Assembly (NCBI GenBank): GCA_030634675.1
Contig: DAOWAH010000040.1
Coordinates: 1 to 9,678, forward strand
Reading direction: 5' to 3'
Source: Fidelibacterota bacterium
GTDB taxonomy: Bacteria > Marinisomatota > Marinisomatia > Marinisomatales > TCS56
DNA: 9,678 bases
Part shown: in pieces, positions 5,695 to 9,678 of the stretch
How positions within the stretch are numbered: the stretch's first letter is position 1
How the letters are laid out: each line of letters starts with the position of its first letter
Made by a program: the position numbers and the translations under genes
Notes under the pieces: model-generated
The model's input: only the letters and a program-made list of their open reading frames with translations
Databases searched by the model: none
What the model was told of the DNA's origin: nothing

Positions 5695-6210
5695 ATGAAT
5701 ACTAAACCCGAACCGATCAAAAAAGTATCTATTATCGTAGCTCATGGTGGACTTAATGAAGTATATCCCGCGCTGATATTGGCTAACGGAGCCCGAATGG
5801 ATGGAATAGAAGCATCTCTATTCTTTACCTTCTTTGGTCTGAATGCCTTGATCAAGAGAACCATGAAGAACCTGAAGGTTGCGACCGTTGGTAATGCGGC
5901 TCTGAATATGGCCATGCCGATGATGAAATTTCCGATCACGACACCTTTCCCGACGCTGATGGGCGCCATACCCGGTGTTTCCAGTTTGGCCACCTGGATG
6001 ATGAAAAATGAAATGGAAAAACTGGATATTCCTCCGGTGGATGAATTCCTGGAAATGATTTCTGATGCCGGTGGTGAGATATATGCTTGTAAACTGGCCA
6101 TGGATATGTACAAACTGACCCAGGATGATCTCTGTGATCAGGTCCAGGCAGTATTGACCGTTGGTGAATTTTATGAAAAATCTGCTGGTGCCCAGATTAT
6201 TTTCACCTGA
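5695..6210 (+). CDS. DsrE2-like sulfur-transfer protein
   Basis: The protein has 171 residues, with AGAGGAG at 5685-5691 just before the ATG. Features of the DsrE2 (COG2210-type DsrE/F-like) group are the first beta strand KKVSIIVAHGG, the TFFGLNALIK motif (residues about 45-54), and a hydrophobic Met/Pro-rich middle segment (MPMMKFPITTPFPTLMGAIP). The conserved cysteine is Cys132 in YACKLAMDMY, with a further Cys147 nearby. Proteins of this group bind sulfane sulfur as cysteine persulfide and exchange it with TusA- or DsrC-type carriers. The hydrophobic middle may give membrane association. As the last gene of the operon, 10 nt after the TusE/DsrC-type gene, it is the likely direct partner of that carrier. 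No TusA or rhodanese, the usual companions of DsrE2, is encoded within the window. Confidence 0.85.
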   Translation: MNTKPEPIKKVSIIVAHGGLNEVYPALILANGARMDGIEASLFFTFFGLNALIKRTMKNLKVATVGNAALNMAMPMMKFPITTPFPTLMGAIPGVSSLATWMMKNEMEKLDIPPVDEFLEMISDAGGEIYACKLAMDMYKLTQDDLCDQVQAVLTVGEFYEKSAGAQIIFT

Positions 6211-6259
6211 TACAACTTACCTGTAAAATATATTATTATCCGAATACTTGTACAGCAGA

Positions 6260-6283
6260 AACCCGGCGCAATAACGCCGGGTT
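6260..6283 (+). terminator. GC-rich hairpin at the operon end
   Basis: AACCCGGCG (6260-6268) pairs perfectly with CGCCGGGTT (6275-6283) around the loop CAATAA, 49 nt after the last sulfur gene. The T-tract behind it is interrupted (CTTGCTTG), so it may act as a weaker terminator or as a 3'-end protecting stem. Confidence 0.7.
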
Positions 6284-6363
6284 CTTGCTTGTCGGATAAA
6301 ATATTTAACAATTTTTAGCGATAGACTGGAGCACCACGGATTCCGAAGAGAGTAGAAGTGTAA

Positions 6364-6390
6364 GTTGCTTATAGGTTGCTATTTGGTTGC
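6364..6390 (+). repeat. Three GTTGC motifs with 11-bp period
   Basis: GTTGC occurs at 6364-6368, 6375-6379 and 6386-6390, exactly 11 bp apart, placing the motifs on nearly the same face of the helix. Such phased short repeats are typical of iterons or of the arm sites of tyrosine recombinases. No initiator or integrase gene is nearby in the window. Confidence 0.55.
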
Positions 6391-6491
6391 ATAACCGGAT
6401 GAAAAAGGGGCTGATTCAACAATGGATTAGTCCTTATTAATGTTCCAAAACGCCAGAATTGACCGTATTTGACCGCGGTTTTGTGGATGCA

Positions 6492-6536
6492 GGCGTGATA
6501 CGGATTTGAACTGCGACCTTTGGGTTATGAGCCCAA
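6492..6536 (-). pseudogene. 3' half of a tRNA-Met (CAU) gene, degenerate
   Basis: Read on the minus strand, 6536-6520 is TTGGGCTCATAACCCAA: a perfect 5-bp anticodon stem with the loop CTCATAA and anticodon CAU (6529-6527). It is followed by AGGTC as variable loop, GCAG, and the T-loop TTCAAAT (6510-6504). The usual sequence at this point is GCAGG-TTCAAAT, so one G is missing from the T stem and the arm no longer pairs. The possible acceptor strand TCACGCC (6498-6492) finds no partner, since no D arm or 5' acceptor is recognisable upstream. It is therefore not a working tRNA. A 3' tRNA half standing alone is the usual footprint of an attachment site left by an integrative element. Confidence 0.65.
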
Positions 6537-6601
6537 TGAAGTGTCAGCAATATGTGGGCTTACAGAATGATGTAGTCAGATTGTAGCACAACTCCTGGTT
6601 T

Positions 6602-6639
6602 AATAGGGCTGATTCAAGACCTGATCAGCCCTATTTTAT
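6602..6639 (+). terminator. Strong hairpin, possible bidirectional terminator
   Basis: AATAGGGCTGAT (6602-6613) pairs perfectly with ATCAGCCCTATT (6624-6635) around a 10-nt loop. On the + strand TTTTATT follows, and on the minus strand the A-rich flank gives a short T-run, so it may work both ways. No gene directly precedes it, which fits a remnant of a lost gene's terminator. Confidence 0.6.
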
Positions 6640-6850
6640 TACAAGAAAATATCCACAACGCCCCCAACCTTTGGCGGTACCCCCCTTTTGTTCGTATATA
6701 TTTTACTTTCACAAACTTTCAGGGAAATATACTTAGAAATCTTCATTCAATTGCTGCTGATAAAGTCACAATAGAGTTCCTCATATTCCAATGAGGGTCT
6801 TATAGCACCACACTCACGAGGAACCTATTGGGGGAGATCAATTATACCAA

Positions 6851-6868
6851 CCTCAATTTAAATTTAGG
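6851..6868. promoter_or_regulatory. Imperfect 18-bp AT-rich palindrome, possible operator
   Basis: CCTCAATTTAAATTTAGG is symmetrical except for one mismatched pair. It lies about 100 nt upstream of the sensor gene start, where a promoter-proximal operator would be expected. No bound protein can be named. AT-rich palindromes also arise by chance. Confidence 0.3.
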
Positions 6869-6969
6869 TACAACTTTGGGGAGCAGGTCGATTTTCCTGT
6901 ATAGGAATAGATAATATATTAATAGCTAAAACCATAACTATTGTTGTATATTTAAATAGATAACGACGT

Positions 6970-9678
6970 ATGAAAGAAAAAGACATTTCCTCCCCTCGAT
7001 CGAAATACGAGATCAGAAAATTAGAAGGTGAATTGAGGAAATTTTTTGATTTCTTACCTGATGCTTTTTTAGAAATTGACCTATCTCAGACGATTACATA
7101 TATGAATCGAATGGCATTTGTTTTATTTGGTTTTACAAAAAACGATTTTGAGAAAGGCATTAAAGCAGAGCAATTATTCCCAAAAGAAGAGTATGAACGT
7201 GCAAAACGAATAACTGATAATTATGTAGCCGAAGGTAGAAGTGAAAGTGTTGGATACGTGAGAACAGGTACACAAGAGCTACTTGAATTTCGGATGAAGA
7301 GGAAGGACGGTTCTGAAATATATACTGAAGCTCAGGCTTCATTTGTTTTGGATAATCATAATAACCCGATAAAATTAAGAGCGATTATCAGGGACATCAC
7401 CGAGCGTAAGCAGGCAGAGGAGGCCTTGAAAGAGAGTGAATCACTGTTACGGCTTGTTATCGACACCTCTCCTAATTGCATCTACGTCAAAGATCGGGGT
7501 GGACATTATGTCTTGGTTAACCAGCGAATGGCGGATTTGCATAATACTACTCACGAAGCCCTCATTGGCGTAAAGGACCTGTACTTAGCTGAAAAATGGC
7601 TGACCAGTGACGCAAATATTAAGAAGTTCAGGGCTGCTGAACTGGAGGTAATTGAAAAGGAGCAAGTTAGATTTATTCCGGAGGAAGAATTTATTTACAG
7701 GGATGGTACCAAACGCTGGTTCCAGACCACCAAGATACCTATCACCCTGAAGAACAAGCAGGATTATTTGATGTGTGTCGCAGTGGATATCACCGAGCGC
7801 AAGCAACAGGAAGAAGCCATAGCAGTCGCTAATGAAAAGTTAAAATTATTCGGTCAAACTATAGCAAGTATGAATGAATGCGTAAGTATCACAGGAAAAA
7901 ATCACAGATTTATATTTGTTAATGAAGCTTTTCAAAAAACTTTCGGCTATGATGAAAAGGAGATTATTGGAAAAACTTCAAGTTTATTAATGTCTCCATC
8001 TGATCTAAAGAAATTTAGAAAGGTAATGCGTCTATCTACATTAGAAGGTGGTTGGAAAGGTGAGATCATTAATGTGAAGAAAGATGGTACAAAATTTCCG
8101 GTCGAACTTTCAACCACTCCACTTAAAAATGATAAAGGTGAAGTAATTGCATTTATAGGAATATCAACTGACATCACAGATCGTAAACAGACTGAGGAGG
8201 CATTGGTAGATAGTGAAGAACGTTTCAGGAGTCTTTATGAAAATTCTACTATTGGTCTCTATCGCACAACACCGGACGGGAGAATAATTCTGGCTAATCC
8301 AGCGCTGGTACAAATGCTTGGATATTCGTCTTTCAAGGATTTGGTCGCCCGGAATCTTAACAGGGAGGGTTTCGAAGTTGGGTATTCAAGAAACGATTTC
8401 ATTAATAGTATTGAACGAGATGGTAAGATCGTTGGATTAGATGGCACTTGGATGAAACGAGATGGCAGTGTGATTCATATCCGTGAAAGTGCGAAGGTGA
8501 TTCGTGATGAAGGAGGTGCCATCCAATATTACGAAGGGACAGTGGAGGACATCACCGAGCGCAAGCAGGCTGAGGAGGAGTTGAAAGAAAGTGAAGCTAA
8601 ATACAAGGAAATAGCTACCAGCATCCCAGGAGTGGTCTATCAGTTCACAGTTAAGAAGGACGGATCTTTCGCATTTCCGCACGTAGATAAGAGTTGTGAA
8701 AAATTCTTCCAGCACAAGGCTAAGGCTGTCGAAGCTGACCCAAATCTGATTTTCAATATGGTTCCAGCTGATGAGCTGCAGTCGTTCATCGATTCGATTG
8801 AGGAGTCGGCGAGGACATTGAAGGAATGGAGGCACGACTTCAGGGTTGTTTTACCGGATGGTCAAGAACGTTGGTTCGAAGGAAGATCGATTCCGCATCT
8901 CCTCCCATCCGGTGAGCCGTTCTGGAATGGGGTAGTAACCGATGTTACCGAGCGCAAGCAAGCTGATGAGGAAATGCAGAAACTTGCAGTGGTAGTGAAA
9001 CACAGCAGCGAGCTTGTCAACCTCAGTACCCTCGATGGCAAGATGATCTTTCTGAATGAATCTGGCGGCAAAATGCTGGGTATAGAACCTCATGAAATAG
9101 AGAACGTGAATATCATGGAGGTTATTCCTGATCATTTGAAAGGGCTGGTAGAGAAAGAACTTCTACCTGCGCTGATGAAGGTGGGAACTTGGGAGGGGGA
9201 CCTGCAATATCGCAACAAGAGAACCGGCGAACTCACGAACGTACATGCGATGACATTCACCATCAAAGATCCTGAGACAGGAGAACCACAGTTTCTGGCT
9301 AACGTTTCTCTGGACATCACCGAACGCAAGCAGTCTGAAGAGAAGTTGAAGGATTATACTAATAGAATAACAGCTATTAATGAAGCCAGTCACACTTTAG
9401 CAAGCAGTTTAGAGCTGCAAACGGTGGTGGACCGTTGTATTCAGATTGCCAAGCAGATGTTTGATGCTGATGATGTAGTCGTCTTTATACTTGATGAGGA
9501 TAGAGAGTATCTTACTCCCATGGCAAATATCGGTATATATACAGAGGAGATTTTGGCGCTTAGATTAAAGTTGGGTGAGGGACTCACGGGGAGCGTGGCC
9601 CAGCGTGGAGAAGCAAGGATTGTTAATCGGATTGATTTAACTGAAATCGGGAAACAGGTTCCCGGCACACCGGTAGAA
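6970..9678 (+). CDS. Multi-PAS/GAF sensor protein, C-terminus outside window
   Basis: The frame is open from ATG 6970 to the window end (903 codons, no stop). An in-frame TAA at 6961 fixes the earliest start; there is no strong ribosome site. There is no signal peptide or membrane segment, so this is a cytoplasmic sensor. Six PAS domains end at residues about 141, 272, 400, 526, 657 and 781, each followed by the PAS-terminal motif D-[IV]-T-[ED]-R-K-Q-x-[ED]-E. Typical PAS cores are seen, such as FVNEAFQKTFGYDEKEIIGK (PAS3) and LANPALVQMLGYS (PAS4); the WxGE-type strands are GGWKGEI and GTWEGDL. From about residue 797 a GAF domain starts (LASSLELQTVVDRCIQIAKQ, then LGEGLTGSVAQRGEARIVN) and is cut by the window edge. 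The output module is unseen; a histidine kinase is most likely, but a GGDEF or SpoIIE-type domain is possible. Ligands cannot be assigned. The domains differ in base composition, which suggests modular assembly. Confidence 0.92.
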   Translation, partial: MKEKDISSPRSKYEIRKLEGELRKFFDFLPDAFLEIDLSQTITYMNRMAFVLFGFTKNDFEKGIKAEQLFPKEEYERAKRITDNYVAEGRSESVGYVRTGTQELLEFRMKRKDGSEIYTEAQASFVLDNHNNPIKLRAIIRDITERKQAEEALKESESLLRLVIDTSPNCIYVKDRGGHYVLVNQRMADLHNTTHEALIGVKDLYLAEKWLTSDANIKKFRAAELEVIEKEQVRFIPEEEFIYRDGTKRWFQTTKIPITLKNKQDYLMCVAVDITERKQQEEAIAVANEKLKLFGQTIASMNECVSITGKNHRFIFVNEAFQKTFGYDEKEIIGKTSSLLMSPSDLKKFRKVMRLSTLEGGWKGEIINVKKDGTKFPVELSTTPLKNDKGEVIAFIGISTDITDRKQTEEALVDSEERFRSLYENSTIGLYRTTPDGRIILANPALVQMLGYSSFKDLVARNLNREGFEVGYSRNDFINSIERDGKIVGLDGTWMKRDGSVIHIRESAKVIRDEGGAIQYYEGTVEDITERKQAEEELKESEAKYKEIATSIPGVVYQFTVKKDGSFAFPHVDKSCEKFFQHKAKAVEADPNLIFNMVPADELQSFIDSIEESARTLKEWRHDFRVVLPDGQERWFEGRSIPHLLPSGEPFWNGVVTDVTERKQADEEMQKLAVVVKHSSELVNLSTLDGKMIFLNESGGKMLGIEPHEIENVNIMEVIPDHLKGLVEKELLPALMKVGTWEGDLQYRNKRTGELTNVHAMTFTIKDPETGEPQFLANVSLDITERKQSEEKLKDYTNRITAINEASHTLASSLELQTVVDRCIQIAKQMFDADDVVVFILDEDREYLTPMANIGIYTEEILALRLKLGEGLTGSVAQRGEARIVNRIDLTEIGKQVPGTPVE
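7393..9342 (+). repeat. Six dispersed copies of the PAS-linker sequence
   Basis: The inter-PAS linker begins at 7393, 7786, 8170, 8548, 8941 and 9313, at intervals of 393, 384, 378, 393 and 372 bp. The core GACATCACCGAGCGCAAGCA is conserved as DNA and not only as protein. The copies at 7393-7440 and 8548-8595 agree at 43 of 48 bases by hand alignment, although the PAS domains before them are very different. Copies at 8170 and 8941 are more diverged. Confidence 0.7.

Larger units (their letters stand above)
6284..6969. other. Long non-coding region
   Basis: No open frame with coding character is visible on either strand over about 690 bases. In order it holds phased GTTGC repeats (6364-6390), the first copy of a 12-bp direct repeat (6408-6419), paired TTGACCG motifs (6459-6475), a broken tRNA-Met 3' half on the minus strand (6492-6536), a 12-bp stem hairpin (6602-6635) and a C-rich stretch CCCCCAACC to CCCCCC (6661-6676). 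Then come competing hairpins (6776-6824), an AT-rich palindrome (6851-6868) and a small TTCCT/AGGAA hairpin (6894-6907), followed by very AT-rich DNA up to the sensor gene, which presumably includes its promoter. I infer a recombination or integration region. Confidence 0.6.

Noticed and set aside
6300..6480. Remnant of an integrase coding sequence on the minus strand
   Set aside because: Reading the frames gives only short peptides (for example one ending STLFGIRGAPVYR) without the catalytic Arg-His-Arg-Tyr pattern; I cannot support a gene fragment.
6492..6600. A complete, functional tRNA-Met gene on the minus strand
   Set aside because: No D arm or 5' acceptor strand could be found upstream of the anticodon arm, and the T stem has lost a base.
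7160..9668. Series of minus-strand open frames opposite the sensor gene
   Set aside because: The sense strand is one uninterrupted 903-codon frame with clear PAS and GAF motifs; the antisense frames are short shadows without homology patterns or start signals.

Overview
The window looks like a moderately AT-rich bacterial chromosome segment. The proteins suggest a Gram-negative, anaerobe- or sediment-type lineage, possibly in the FCB/Calditrichota/Marinimicrobia neighbourhood. That placement is an inference from gene style, such as long multi-PAS sensors, lipoproteins and a MerR/SQR/DUF1641/DsrC-type/DsrE2 cluster; no marker gene here fixes the phylum. All convincing genes are on the + strand.

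Region 1 (1-2754) holds cell-envelope genes. It opens with the C-terminal end of a type I signal peptidase. Next come a secreted protein with a very acidic repeat stalk (305-1225) and a small lipoprotein directly behind it (1230-1700). A two-gene unit follows: a short charged helical protein (1825-2148) and a membrane-anchored coiled-coil protein (2167-2709), closed by a rho-independent terminator at 2730-2754.

Region 2 (2755-6290) is a compact sulfur-handling operon and the functional centre of the window. A perfect 19-bp palindrome and a 22-codon upstream ORF precede a MerR-type regulator with eight cysteines in its C-terminal half. Then come a sulfide:quinone oxidoreductase-like flavoprotein, a DUF1641 protein, a TusE/DsrC-family protein with only the penultimate cysteine, and a DsrE2-like protein. 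Spacing is 1-15 nt throughout and the unit ends in a GC-rich hairpin. The likely logic is that the regulator senses a sulfur species, metal or redox state through its cysteines. The flavoprotein oxidises sulfide or a persulfide and passes electrons to quinone, probably with DUF1641 as partner. The DsrE2 and TusE/DsrC-type proteins carry the sulfane sulfur onward. The final acceptor is not in the window.

Region 3 (6284-6969) has no gene that I can support. It carries a degenerate 3' half of a tRNA-Met (CAU) gene on the minus strand, phased short direct repeats, a strong 12-bp stem hairpin and several small palindromes. The mix looks like an integration scar or attachment region.

Region 4 (6970-9678) is one open reading frame that runs off the window without a stop. 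It encodes at least six PAS domains in tandem followed by a GAF domain, so it is the sensory part of a large signalling protein. The PAS modules differ sharply in base composition and are joined by nearly identical linker sequences, which suggests assembly by module shuffling or duplication.
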